DNA from: DATLYB01 sp964502525
Lineage (GTDB): Bacteria; Bacteroidota; Bacteroidia; Chitinophagales; CAIOSU01
Assembly (NCBI GenBank): GCA_964502525.1
Contig: CAZCXH010000082.1
Coordinates: 1 to 20,797, forward strand
Length of the DNA: 20,797 nt
Reading direction: 5' to 3'
In this document: one piece after another, positions 6,303-14,356 of the stretch
Numbering within the stretch: the first letter of the stretch is position 1
Layout: each line of letters begins with the position of its first letter
Notes under the pieces: model-generated
What the model was told of the DNA's origin: nothing
What the model saw: only the letters and a program-made list of their open reading frames with translations
Database searches by the model: none
Program-made: the position numbers and the translations under genes

Positions 6303-8822
6303 TTGAAACAGGCGTTTCCCGCTTTACTTGTTTATTCGCTTTGCCTATCCTTTTCAGCGATTTCACAGACGTTAATCATCAAAGGCAAAGTAACGGATGC
6401 GGAAACGGGCGAACCGCTTCCCTTTGCCAATATTTTCATTCCGGGAAAATTTCAGGGAACCTCAGCGGACATGGAAGGAAATTACATGCTCGAAGTGCGC
6501 CTGAAAACCGATTCGCTTGGGGCTTCTTCCCTCGGCTACGCAACAGTCACCAAAAGCATTTCACAGCAGATTCTGCAAACCATTGATTTTAAATTGCCGA
6601 AAGAAAGCATTGGCATCAATGAGATAGTCATATCTGCCGGTGAGCCTCCTGCGGATATTTTGTTTCGAAAAATTGTCAGGGCGAAGCCTGCTAACAATCC
6701 TTCCCGATTCAAAACATTCCAATACGAATCTTATTCCAAATACCAGATTGACCTTGACAACATTACGCCCAAGGCGCTTGACAAAAACATCCTTCTCAAG
6801 GGTTTTGAATTCCTTGACGATTATATTGACACGCTCTCCGAAAAAGGAAAATCAACCCTCCCGGTTTTCCTTGTCGAGCAGATTTCCGACAACTACGAGC
6901 AGACCGATCCAAAAAAAGCCATCGAGCGCGTGAAAGGACAGAAGATGACGATGCTGCGCGACAACCCCATCGTCACCGAATTGATGTCAAATGCCAACCA
7001 GCATTTTAATATTTATGAAAATTTAGTGACGCTGATGGGGAGGAATTTCATCAGCCCGATCGCGGATTACGGGTTATCCGTTTACAAATATGATCTCAAC
7101 CAGTTCGATACCCTCTATATCAGCGGGGAGCCGCATTTCACGATGAAGTTCAAACCCCGGAGAAAAGGCGAGAGCGCTTTCAGCGGGATGATGACTGTTA
7201 ACATTAAAAATTATGCCATCAGCAGCATCGAGTCAACGATACCCCCTGACGTGAACCTCGGTTTTATCAAAGACTTTCAGTTCGTGCAGGAATATGGTCC
7301 GCTGGAACATAACGGAACAGGCGACACCGCTGAGGTAAGTTACGTTCCCATTAATGAAGGCATCAGAATGAGGTTCAATGCCGACATCGGGAAGGGGGCG
7401 CTGCTGGTATTGAAAAAGAGCAGGAGTTATAAGAATCAGAAGGTGAACGAGCCTATAGATCAGAATGTTTTCGACCCCTATAAAACCACGCTGGTGGAAG
7501 ATTCCGCCTACCTGCATGGCGAGGATTTCTGGGACACCGTTCGCCACAACAAGCTGCTTGACGTGGAAGCGGGAATCTATGAGATGGTTGACAGCCTGAA
7601 GAAAACCAGCAAATACAAAATCATTAAATATACCATATCCACTTTTGGAAGCGGGTACGCGAAACTCGGTCCTGTCAGCTTCGGGCATATTGCAACGATA
7701 TTCAGCAAAAACCAGGTGGAAGGATGGCGGTTTCGCGCAGGGCTGATTACCAACCGCGATTTCAGCGAGCGCGTGAACCTGTACGGCTATATCGCCTATG
7801 GGATTGACGACAAGCGTTTCAAATATGGCGGAAAGATGATTTTTATCGTGTCAAAAAAGCCATGGCACCGGCTGACCTTGTTCGGAAGAACGGATGTTGA
7901 CCTGATGAGCCGCCATGCGGAGGAGATGGACAGGGATAATGTTTTCACCATCATTCAAAAGAAAGGCGTGGAGCAGCGGCTGTATAACATTGACGATTTA
8001 AAGGTTCTTTATGATAATGAGTTTTACAAGGACATGACTTCCTATCTGCTGTTCCAATACAGGCGGATGGATCCTTACTTTGATTTTTATTATGAGAAAG
8101 ACGGGGTGCCGGTTGACCGCATCATCACGTCTGAGCTGGGATATGCCATCCGCTGGCAGCATAAATCGCAGGCGCTTCCGGGCACATTCGACAGGGAGGC
8201 GAAAGCAAACCGGTTTTTCGCGCAATTCAGGAAAAAAACCGACTTTCCCGTGGTATGGGCAAGATACATACTTGGACTGCCTAATGTGATTAACAGTCAA
8301 TTCCGCTATCATGACATCAGCGTTGGCTTCCAGGGGGACGTCACCGTCACTGCGAAGCAATCCATGTATTACAACTTATGGCTCGGCAAGATCTTCGGCA
8401 CGGTGCCGTTCCTGCTGCTGAAAAACCCGGAGGGCAATTTTGCTTATGTGCATAACAAGTACATGTTCAACAACATGCACCTTCTGGAATTCACAGCCGA
8501 CCAGTATGTTTCGCTGAATTACCAATATTTTTTTGGAGGATGGATTGGCGACAGGATTCCTTTCATCAAGAAGCTGAAACTACGAGCAATTGCCACTTCC
8601 AATATTTTTTACGGCACGATGACCGATGAAAACAAAGCATCGAATGCGCAAAACAAAATCGGCTTTGCACATCCGGTTCCGTACGTTGAGGCGGGATTCG
8701 GAATTGAGAATATATTGAATGTTATCCGCTTCGATTTTATCTGGCGGGTAACGCATCGTATTCCAGCAGCTTCGTTCGGAACGAACTTCGGGATTTATGC
8801 AAGCTTGTTTATCAAAGTGTAA
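6303..8822 (+). CDS. DUF5686-type outer-membrane protein with carboxypeptidase-regulatory-like domain
   Basis: The 839-aa product has a signal peptide (MKQAFPALLVYSLCLSFSAI, cleaved near SQ-T), then a carboxypeptidase-regulatory-like domain at about 24-105 (GKVTDAETGEPLPFANIFI, ADMEGNYMLEV). The stretch RFKTFQYESYSKYQIDL (135-151) is the characteristic entry to the DUF5686 family. The long C-terminal half is beta-rich with many aromatic residues, fitting an outer-membrane barrel. The role of this family is not established in my knowledge; it is widespread in Bacteroidota. The start is TTG: an in-frame stop lies at 6288-6290 and the signal peptide begins exactly at the TTG. A good promoter lies about 18 bases upstream. 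It appears to be a single-gene unit. Confidence 0.9.
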   Translation: MKQAFPALLVYSLCLSFSAISQTLIIKGKVTDAETGEPLPFANIFIPGKFQGTSADMEGNYMLEVRLKTDSLGASSLGYATVTKSISQQILQTIDFKLPKESIGINEIVISAGEPPADILFRKIVRAKPANNPSRFKTFQYESYSKYQIDLDNITPKALDKNILLKGFEFLDDYIDTLSEKGKSTLPVFLVEQISDNYEQTDPKKAIERVKGQKMTMLRDNPIVTELMSNANQHFNIYENLVTLMGRNFISPIADYGLSVYKYDLNQFDTLYISGEPHFTMKFKPRRKGESAFSGMMTVNIKNYAISSIESTIPPDVNLGFIKDFQFVQEYGPLEHNGTGDTAEVSYVPINEGIRMRFNADIGKGALLVLKKSRSYKNQKVNEPIDQNVFDPYKTTLVEDSAYLHGEDFWDTVRHNKLLDVEAGIYEMVDSLKKTSKYKIIKYTISTFGSGYAKLGPVSFGHIATIFSKNQVEGWRFRAGLITNRDFSERVNLYGYIAYGIDDKRFKYGGKMIFIVSKKPWHRLTLFGRTDVDLMSRHAEEMDRDNVFTIIQKKGVEQRLYNIDDLKVLYDNEFYKDMTSYLLFQYRRMDPYFDFYYEKDGVPVDRIITSELGYAIRWQHKSQALPGTFDREAKANRFFAQFRKKTDFPVVWARYILGLPNVINSQFRYHDISVGFQGDVTVTAKQSMYYNLWLGKIFGTVPFLLLKNPEGNFAYVHNKYMFNNMHLLEFTADQYVSLNYQYFFGGWIGDRIPFIKKLKLRAIATSNIFYGTMTDENKASNAQNKIGFAHPVPYVEAGFGIENILNVIRFDFIWRVTHRIPAASFGTNFGIYASLFIKV

Positions 8823-8841
8823 AAGCCAGTGGAATTGTTGT

Positions 8842-9151
8842 TTAAGGGCAGTTCTGAAAATTGCTCTTTTTACGCCTCACCCCACCCCTCTCCCTCTGGC
8901 GAAGGTTGTCCTCTGACTCTTCAAAAAAGGAAAGTGGAAGACGGCAAAGGTGTAGATTTTTCACACATTCACACTCAATTTTGGTAACCACTTCGACACC
9001 TTGAATGGAAACGAGCTTTCCTATCTGCCCAATCTTAATCTTTCAGATATTGGTGAATTACACGCAAGGTTTTTTCAGTTTTTCCATTTGTTTTCAGGAC
9101 TACTCCATGAGAAATGTCTTCAAGATCATTAGACAAATCATGCCATTTCAC
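8842..9151 (-). pseudogene. Coding-like debris in the gap downstream of recX
   Basis: The 315-base gap 8823-9137 has no clear gene, but on the minus strand two short frames look protein-like. The first starts at a GTG (9151-9149) overlapping the end of recX by 14 bases and encodes 38 aa (HDLSNDLEDISHGVVLKTNG, then EKTLRVIHQYLKD), ending at TAA 9035-9037. The second, shifted frame is open from 9042 to a stop at 8842 without an ATG and begins KIGQIGKLVSIQGVEVVTKI. Together they could be a frameshifted small gene. I do not recognise the family. The distal part is dispersed repeat. This is a weak call. Confidence 0.22.
8874..8893. repeat. CCTCACCCC-type dispersed repeat, copy 1
   Basis: CGCCTCACCCCACCCCTCTC resembles the segment near 20719-20738 (AGCCTCACCCCCGCCCCTCTC). 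To my recollection such GCCTCACCCC/CCCCTCTC strings are fragments of an intergenic repeat seen across Bacteroidota. Nothing else here suggests a function. Confidence 0.55.
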
Positions 9152-9626
9152 CGTCAATTAATTTCCAAATCAGCTCCGGCTCATACCCCTTTCCTTCGAG
9201 GAAAACGGCAATTCTGCTCTTTTGAATGAAAGGATCTGTGATGTCAATTAGCTCGTCAGTCTTTTTTTTAAGCAGTGAATACAGTGTGCGGTTATATTCA
9301 ACGGTAGCAATCTCACCCAAGGCTTCATCTATCAACTTTTGCGGTATATTTTTCGTCTGCAGCGCAAGCCTGATTTTTATTTTGCCCCATTGGTGCAGGT
9401 TGAATTTATCCTTAGTAAAAGCCCTCGTGAAGCGCGCTTCATCCACAAATCGCTTTTTCTCTAACTGCTGAATGATCTTTTCTTTTTCCGCATCATCCTT
9501 AACACCCAACTGCTGTAGCTTAATACTGACTTCCTGCCGGCACCTTTCCTGAAAAGCGCAATAGCGCTCCAACTTGCTCATGATTTGCCTATGTTCCTTC
9601 TCTGCCACTGTGTAAAACTTTGACAA
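9138..9626 (-). CDS. recX: RecX-family regulator of RecA
   Basis: RecX proteins bind RecA filaments in the cytoplasm and limit recombination and the SOS response. The 162-aa product is made of helical repeats typical of the family: ERYCAFQERCRQEVSIKLQQ, then KKRFVDEARFTRAFTKDKF followed by HQWGKIKIRLALQTKNI, and a final repeat ending PELIWKLIDGEMA. The motif F.DE.RF..AF...K....WG..KI is diagnostic in my knowledge. The length is normal. The start is uncertain: the full frame begins at a TTG (9626) inside a small palindrome, with a GTG at 9608 and an ATG at 9581. The ATG would leave almost nothing before the conserved KLERYCAFQ helix, so an upstream start is likelier. recA is not in the window. 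Confidence 0.86.
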   Translation of the reverse strand: MSKFYTVAEKEHRQIMSKLERYCAFQERCRQEVSIKLQQLGVKDDAEKEKIIQQLEKKRFVDEARFTRAFTKDKFNLHQWGKIKIRLALQTKNIPQKLIDEALGEIATVEYNRTLYSLLKKKTDELIDITDPFIQKSRIAVFLEGKGYEPELIWKLIDGEMA

Positions 9627-9640
9627 ACTTCGGAAGTTTG
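9624..9640. repeat. 17-base palindrome between recX and the MFS gene
   Basis: CAAACTTC-G-GAAGTTTG is a perfect palindrome with a single central base. It lies in the divergent intergenic region, overlapping the most upstream recX start. It may be a dispersed repeat fragment or an operator; the sequence does not decide. Confidence 0.5.
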
Positions 9641-9678
9641 CAAACCGTTTCTATGGTTTTTTGCAAAACTTATTTCCT

Positions 9679-9687
9679 AGGAGGTGA
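9679..9687 (+). promoter_or_regulatory. Strong Shine-Dalgarno of the MFS gene
   Basis: TAGGAGGTGAGGC immediately precedes the ATG at 9691, with AGGAGGTGA complementary to the 16S rRNA 3' end and a spacing of only a few bases. Most other genes here have no recognisable Shine-Dalgarno, as is usual in Bacteroidota. Confidence 0.7.
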
Positions 9688-9690
9688 GGC

Positions 9691-10968
9691 ATGAAAAACA
9701 AGCAAGCTATCTACCTTCTCTTTGCCGCCAACTCCATCTCCGGCTTCGCGCAGGGCATCACCATGATTGCCATCCCGTGGCACTATAACAACGTGTTGAA
9801 ATTACCCTCTGAATTCGGGGTTGTGAATATGATTGTAACCTTCCTTTCCTTATTGTGGGGGCTTTATGGCGGAACGCTGATTGACAAGCATAACCGGAAA
9901 AATATTTTTATGGCGACCTGCGTCAGCGGGTTCTTTGTGCTTGGAAGCGTTGCGCTGTCGGGGTTCTACTTGGTACATCTTCCTTCCATCCTGGTCAGTT
10001 TTATCTACGGGGCGATGTTTTTCATTTACACCATTCATTATCCCAACCTGTTCGCCTTCGCGCAGGAAATCACCGAGCCTAAAGATTATGGCAGAATCAT
10101 TTCATGGATTGAGATTCAGGGACAAACCACCACCGCCATTTCCATGGCGTTCGGAGCTATCCTTTACAGGGGAACACATAACGGAGAAATCAACCTTTTC
10201 GGATTTCCAGTAAACATCGGTTTCGACATCAGGGCGTGGGAACTTCACGAAATCTTTCTTCTTAATGCCATAACATTTTTTATCGCGATGCTGCTGATTT
10301 CCAGAATCCGCTTCGAAGCAGTAGCGCAACGGGCGAGAGAATTCAGTTCGATATGGATTCGGCTTAAAACAGGATTCGATTACCTCAGACAAAGTCCGCT
10401 TGTGTTTCTTTTCGGCACGGCATCGTTCTGCATCTTCGTCACCATCCTTGTAATCGGGTTTTATCTCGGACCCATCTATATCCAAAATCATTTGAACAAA
10501 GGCGCTGATGTATATGCTTCTTACGAAATGTATTTTGCAGTGGGCAGCCTGCTGGCAGGGGTTTTCATACGTGGCGTTTTTAAGCGTGTCAATACGGTGC
10601 TGGCGGTTATTGCCATGTCGTTCAGCGTAACGGCAATCTACTGGCTTGCCATGCTTGATATCAGCCTTTCGGTGTTTTATGCAATTGGATTGGTGCAGGG
10701 ATTCGCCAATGCGGGTACGCGGATCATGCGCATGACATACTTGTTTCATCATATCCCTAACCAAATCATCGGGCGCACGGGCGGTGTGTTCATGACCATC
10801 AGCGTGATGCTGAGGCTTACTTTCTTGTTTATACTTTCAAGGCCATTTCTTGTGGATGGCGATAACGTGATCTACAGCTACGGAATTCTGGGACTGTTCG
10901 TGCTCGCCTCTGCCATTGCGTTGATGGTTTATTACCGCAGGTTGGTGGCTGCGCCTTCGCGGGAATGA
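9691..10968 (+). CDS. MFS transporter
   Basis: A 425-aa integral inner-membrane protein with about 12 hydrophobic segments, the first at roughly 5-27 (IYLLFAANSISGFAQGITMI). The loop between helices 2 and 3 carries GGTLIDKHNRKN (residues about 60-71), a version of the MFS motif A (G...D..GR..). A long cytoplasmic loop with RAREFSSIWIRLKTGFDYL divides the two halves near residue 215, followed by LRQSPLVFLFG, a pattern common in the macrolide-efflux-like branch. The substrate is unknown; export of a small molecule is the usual role of this branch. It diverges from recX and converges with the T9SS-cargo gene. Its Shine-Dalgarno is unusually strong for the window. Confidence 0.9.
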   Translation: MKNKQAIYLLFAANSISGFAQGITMIAIPWHYNNVLKLPSEFGVVNMIVTFLSLLWGLYGGTLIDKHNRKNIFMATCVSGFFVLGSVALSGFYLVHLPSILVSFIYGAMFFIYTIHYPNLFAFAQEITEPKDYGRIISWIEIQGQTTTAISMAFGAILYRGTHNGEINLFGFPVNIGFDIRAWELHEIFLLNAITFFIAMLLISRIRFEAVAQRAREFSSIWIRLKTGFDYLRQSPLVFLFGTASFCIFVTILVIGFYLGPIYIQNHLNKGADVYASYEMYFAVGSLLAGVFIRGVFKRVNTVLAVIAMSFSVTAIYWLAMLDISLSVFYAIGLVQGFANAGTRIMRMTYLFHHIPNQIIGRTGGVFMTISVMLRLTFLFILSRPFLVDGDNVIYSYGILGLFVLASAIALMVYYRRLVAAPSRE

Positions 10969-11031
10969 GAAAGGCAGCATACCTGTCATAAAGTTACGTT
11001 ATACGGGTAGCCATACACTGAACACCGGGAT

Positions 11032-12852
11032 CTACCTCACCAGCACCACCATCCCCTTTTTGTCCATGGCAACACCCCCTTTCGAGACCACACTGATGTA
11101 ATATGCGTATCCTCCCATGGGCAATGACTCCCCATTGTAAGTGCCATCCCAACCGATGCCGAGCATATCTGTTTCAAATATCTTCTTGCCCCAGCGGTCG
11201 AATATTACGAACTCATAATCAGCAACATTCGGGTTTTGCAAAGCCGGCTTGAAGGTGTTGTTCTTTCCATCCGGAACAAATGCATTCGGCACGTAGATGA
11301 CGGGAGTTTGATAAAGGCACAGTTCATTGGAGGCGCTTGTTAAATTCTCATCAATGTAAGGGAGGTCAAGAGTGTAACTTGCCTCGACCACATAGCAAAA
11401 CGATCCGTCATCTGCGGCATCCGGCACTATCAAATCTTCGTGCGCCAGCGTGGCAGCGGGTACGGTTGTGTCCGGAACAAGCGAGCCATTCAGCAACCGG
11501 TAAACAGTATAACTCAATACAGTTGCATTCTCAAGATCAAAGGCATTCCAATTCAAACTGTTGATGTTTCCGTTATTGGTCCCCCTCAGCAAAATCGTTC
11601 TGCCTTTTGTTGACGGGCGGGAGTTGCAGGCATCAAAACTCCTTACCTGGTAATAAAAACTTTGCGCTGACGTGGGCGCTGATGCATCAATATAATTATT
11701 AAGAAGAACCGGATTTGTTATGGGAATGGATTGGATAGCGGTGAAGGAGGCGCCATCAGCAGAACGCTCTATGTCAAACGAAGTGATCTGGGCGGATGAA
11801 TCAACATACCACTCAATATCAACGCCTCCCGCGCTATTCACTGAAACCCTGCGCATGTCAATGAAAGCGGTGGAGAGCGTTTGGTTATATGCAAAACAAA
11901 CAGCATTTGAAGAAGAGGGGATATTGTCGCTTTGCCGAATGGCAGAGATGCGGAAGCAAAGCGAGTCAGCCGAAATGCCTGCCAAAGAATAAGTGTGGTT
12001 AAGCGTTGTTCCGGGCAGCGGTTCGGCAACGGAAAACGGCCCGTTGTCAATGCTCACTTCGAGGTTGTGCGCGGAGATTCCGCTCCAGTATTGGTAAGGC
12101 GTCCAGCTTAAAGATGCCCGCTGCAGGCAGGGTTCTATCGAAACAGTGAGGTGAATGGTGCGGTGCGCGCTGTCGTTGAAAGCCGTTGGCGGATTGTTGC
12201 AGCCGTCAAATGCCGCAATGGTGTAGGATACAGGACCCGCTCCCGGGTTTGCATTTTGGTCCAAATATGTGCCGGTATTTCTTCCAAATACAGTATCAAT
12301 GGGTATGGCAAACCCGCTGTCCGTGAAATAATAAATGATATAGCCGGCAGTCTGTGAGGAGACGCTTGGAAACCAATTAACCTCAACCCCGGAAGAAGTC
12401 ACCGTGACATAGTCAAGATCAGGGGTGTTAAGCAGTTCTTCCTGCACCGTATCGGAAGGCAGCGAAGTTGATCCGGGACAATCCTGCACGGTCACCATGT
12501 AATAAAACCAGTCGAGCACGGTTCCGTTGGCACCGTTATGTTGAGCGCTGGTTTCGGATATATCGGTGATGGAATCAATCAGGATGTAGGGGCTATCGGG
12601 GCTGGAGGCTGCGCCATAGAGCACGTATGCCACAAATGGTCCGCAGGAGGTGTCGAGAGCGGGGGGTGTCCAGTTGATGGTTACATCGCCATCGGTTTCC
12701 TCGGTATTGACACAGGTGATGGTTGGAGGTGAAATGATTTGGGAGAAGGACTGAATTGGGATGAAAAAAAATGCTGTGGCGAGGATCAGGCAAAAATCTT
12801 TTACTTCCCCGCACAGGCGGATTTTGCATTTAGCGTTATTGAGAATAATCAT
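11032..12852 (-). CDS. Secreted FN3-like multidomain protein with T9SS type B sorting domain
   Basis: This 606-aa protein would cross the inner membrane by Sec and the outer membrane by the type IX secretion system, ending on the cell surface or outside. A signal peptide follows a long polar N-region (CLILATAFFFIPIQSFSQ). About five repeated beta-sandwich units follow, each with an FN3-like W-P/Y-x-V pattern, for example VTINWTPP, VEVNWFPS, ASLSWTPYQYW, VDIEWYVD and NSLNWNAF. The last ~90 residues (VPNAFVPDGKNNTF, FDRWGKKIFET, WDGTYNGESLPMGGYAYYI) are the gliding-motility-associated C-terminal domain, the type B sorting signal. ATG 12852 is chosen because the frame upstream to 12987 reads through a repeat element (12916-12945). 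Adhesion or matrix function is plausible, with no enzyme domain visible. Confidence 0.9.
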   Translation of the reverse strand: MIILNNAKCKIRLCGEVKDFCLILATAFFFIPIQSFSQIISPPTITCVNTEETDGDVTINWTPPALDTSCGPFVAYVLYGAASSPDSPYILIDSITDISETSAQHNGANGTVLDWFYYMVTVQDCPGSTSLPSDTVQEELLNTPDLDYVTVTSSGVEVNWFPSVSSQTAGYIIYYFTDSGFAIPIDTVFGRNTGTYLDQNANPGAGPVSYTIAAFDGCNNPPTAFNDSAHRTIHLTVSIEPCLQRASLSWTPYQYWSGISAHNLEVSIDNGPFSVAEPLPGTTLNHTYSLAGISADSLCFRISAIRQSDNIPSSSNAVCFAYNQTLSTAFIDMRRVSVNSAGGVDIEWYVDSSAQITSFDIERSADGASFTAIQSIPITNPVLLNNYIDASAPTSAQSFYYQVRSFDACNSRPSTKGRTILLRGTNNGNINSLNWNAFDLENATVLSYTVYRLLNGSLVPDTTVPAATLAHEDLIVPDAADDGSFCYVVEASYTLDLPYIDENLTSASNELCLYQTPVIYVPNAFVPDGKNNTFKPALQNPNVADYEFVIFDRWGKKIFETDMLGIGWDGTYNGESLPMGGYAYYISVVSKGGVAMDKKGMVVLVR

Positions 12853-12915
12853 CCAGCTTAAAAACGGGAAAAAACCGTTAATGACTTTATCAATGAGTTC
12901 ATCTCTTTTTCCATG

Positions 12916-12945
12916 CAGCCTTCGACTCCGCTCAGGCTGGTCGAA
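12916..12945. repeat. CTTCGACTCCGCTCAGGCTG dispersed repeat
   Basis: CAGCCTTCGACTCCGCTCAG continues into GCTGGTCGAAC. The ends CAGCCT and AGGCTG are inverted, and this kind of string is, to my recollection, a frequent intergenic repeat in Bacteroidota. A related shorter form (GCGACTTCGACAGGCTTTCG) lies at 164-183. It interrupts the apparent N-terminal extension of the T9SS-cargo frame. Confidence 0.5.
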
Positions 12946-13072
12946 CCCTATCGGAGGCAGTAATAAACTTTGAAACGTTATAGACATTATATGTCATCAT
13001 TATTTTTTCCGGTTTCCACTGGGCGATCACGCGCAATGACACCAACTCTATTCATGCCTGTTGGACCAAGAT

Positions 13073-14356
13073 TTATCCTGCAACGACTTCATGCATCGCT
13101 TCAGTATCCAGGTATTTATTTGCAAGTTCCTGCAACTCCTGCGCAGTCACGGTTTTTATGGTGTTCAGCAGTTGATGGATGTAGTCAACGTTCAGCCCGT
13201 AAATGATAAGTCCCTGATAGTAATCCGCCAGTCTGAACGGACCGTCCAAACCTGACAATATTTTTCCGGAGAGGTAGTTTTTCACCAGATCCAGTTCGTC
13301 ATCAGGTATCGGCTCATTTCTCAGGCGATTAATTTCCTTGTATATCTCCTTCAGCGCATCACCGGCCACCTCAGAGCCCACTTCCGTGCTGATGAAAAAA
13401 TATCCATCATGGATGAGTGACGCCAGCCCTGAATGAATACCGTAGGTGTAGCCCTTTTCCTCTCGGATGTTTGACATCAGTCGCGAGCCGAAATAGCCGC
13501 CCAGCAATACATTCAGCACCAGCATCTTCTGAAAATCAGGATGGGTTTTATTAAACAGCCTTTTCCCGATCCTGATGGATGATTGCACGGAATGAGGCAT
13601 TTTGATGGAATGCCTGAGTTGATCGGCTGGGATTATTGCCCTGTCAGTATCGGCAGCCGCGGGCTTTGCCCAGCTTTTATCATCAAAATATTTTTCTACC
13701 AGCCTGATGACGGCTTCGCTGATTTTTCCTGCAATCATGATGTAGCAGTTGCTTGCAGTGTAGTATGAAGAATAGAATTTTTTTAATACTTCATGGTTCA
13801 GCTTGTCGTAGTCACTCACCTCATGCTCCGATCCGTAGGGATGTTCATCGCCATAAATCGCTTTGGTGATTGCCTTGTCAGCCGCATAATCATTTTTGGT
13901 CTTGTTTACCTTCAGCCTTTGCCGGCTGCGCATTACGGATGTTTCAAGTTCATCAGCCGGGAATATGGGGTCGCGCACTACTTCCGCCAGAATGGGCAGC
14001 ACCTCAGGCAGGTGTTTATTAAGGGAGAGCAGCGATACAGAAGCCCTGTCAGCGCCCGACTGTGTGCGGATGGAAGCTCCGTAGAAATCAAGTTTTTCAG
14101 AAAGCTGTCTGGAATCATAGCTTTTTGTGCCTTCGCGCAACATCCTGTTCGCAAAAAGGGCGACCAGCTTTTGCTCCTGCTGCCATTTGCCCGCGCGAAA
14201 ATTCACCTCGATGCTTGTAACTTCCTGCGTTCCCTGGTTGATGACATGCACCGGCATGCCGGTGCTGAACATCCGTTTTTCCGGTGGCGCGATGTCAAGG
14301 CGCTCTATGCGCCTGATCAATGGCCTTTTGCTCCTGTCAGCCGCACGGGTGATCAT
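13073..14356 (-). CDS. M16 peptidase family protein, non-catalytic subunit
   Basis: A 427-aa M16 (pitrilysin/MPP) fold protein that lacks the zinc motif: at the expected place it has LFANRMLREGTKSY in place of HxxEH. It keeps the late motif R-x(3)-G-Y-T-Y (SNIREEKGYTYGIHSG, R298 to Y305), which in split M16 enzymes such as the SPH2681/SPH2682 type belongs to the non-catalytic partner and helps bind substrate. The ATG (14356-14354) overlaps the TGA stop (14355-14353) of the upstream catalytic gene, so I start there and not at the ATG 14395, and translational coupling is expected. The two products very likely form a heterodimeric peptidase. No signal peptide is seen, so the location is probably cytoplasmic. 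Confidence 0.92.
   Translation of the reverse strand: MITRAADRSKRPLIRRIERLDIAPPEKRMFSTGMPVHVINQGTQEVTSIEVNFRAGKWQQEQKLVALFANRMLREGTKSYDSRQLSEKLDFYGASIRTQSGADRASVSLLSLNKHLPEVLPILAEVVRDPIFPADELETSVMRSRQRLKVNKTKNDYAADKAITKAIYGDEHPYGSEHEVSDYDKLNHEVLKKFYSSYYTASNCYIMIAGKISEAVIRLVEKYFDDKSWAKPAAADTDRAIIPADQLRHSIKMPHSVQSSIRIGKRLFNKTHPDFQKMLVLNVLLGGYFGSRLMSNIREEKGYTYGIHSGLASLIHDGYFFISTEVGSEVAGDALKEIYKEINRLRNEPIPDDELDLVKNYLSGKILSGLDGPFRLADYYQGLIIYGLNVDYIHQLLNTIKTVTAQELQELANKYLDTEAMHEVVAG

Noticed and set aside
10102..10764. 220-codon minus-strand ORF inside the MFS gene
   Set aside because: It lies entirely antisense to a convincing 12-helix transporter; its Cys-, His- and Lys-rich composition is what the opposite strand of hydrophobic codons gives.
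12853..12987. 45-codon N-terminal extension of the T9SS-cargo protein
   Set aside because: The extension is encoded by a dispersed repeat (12916-12945) and would bury the signal peptide; ATG 12852 gives a normal one.
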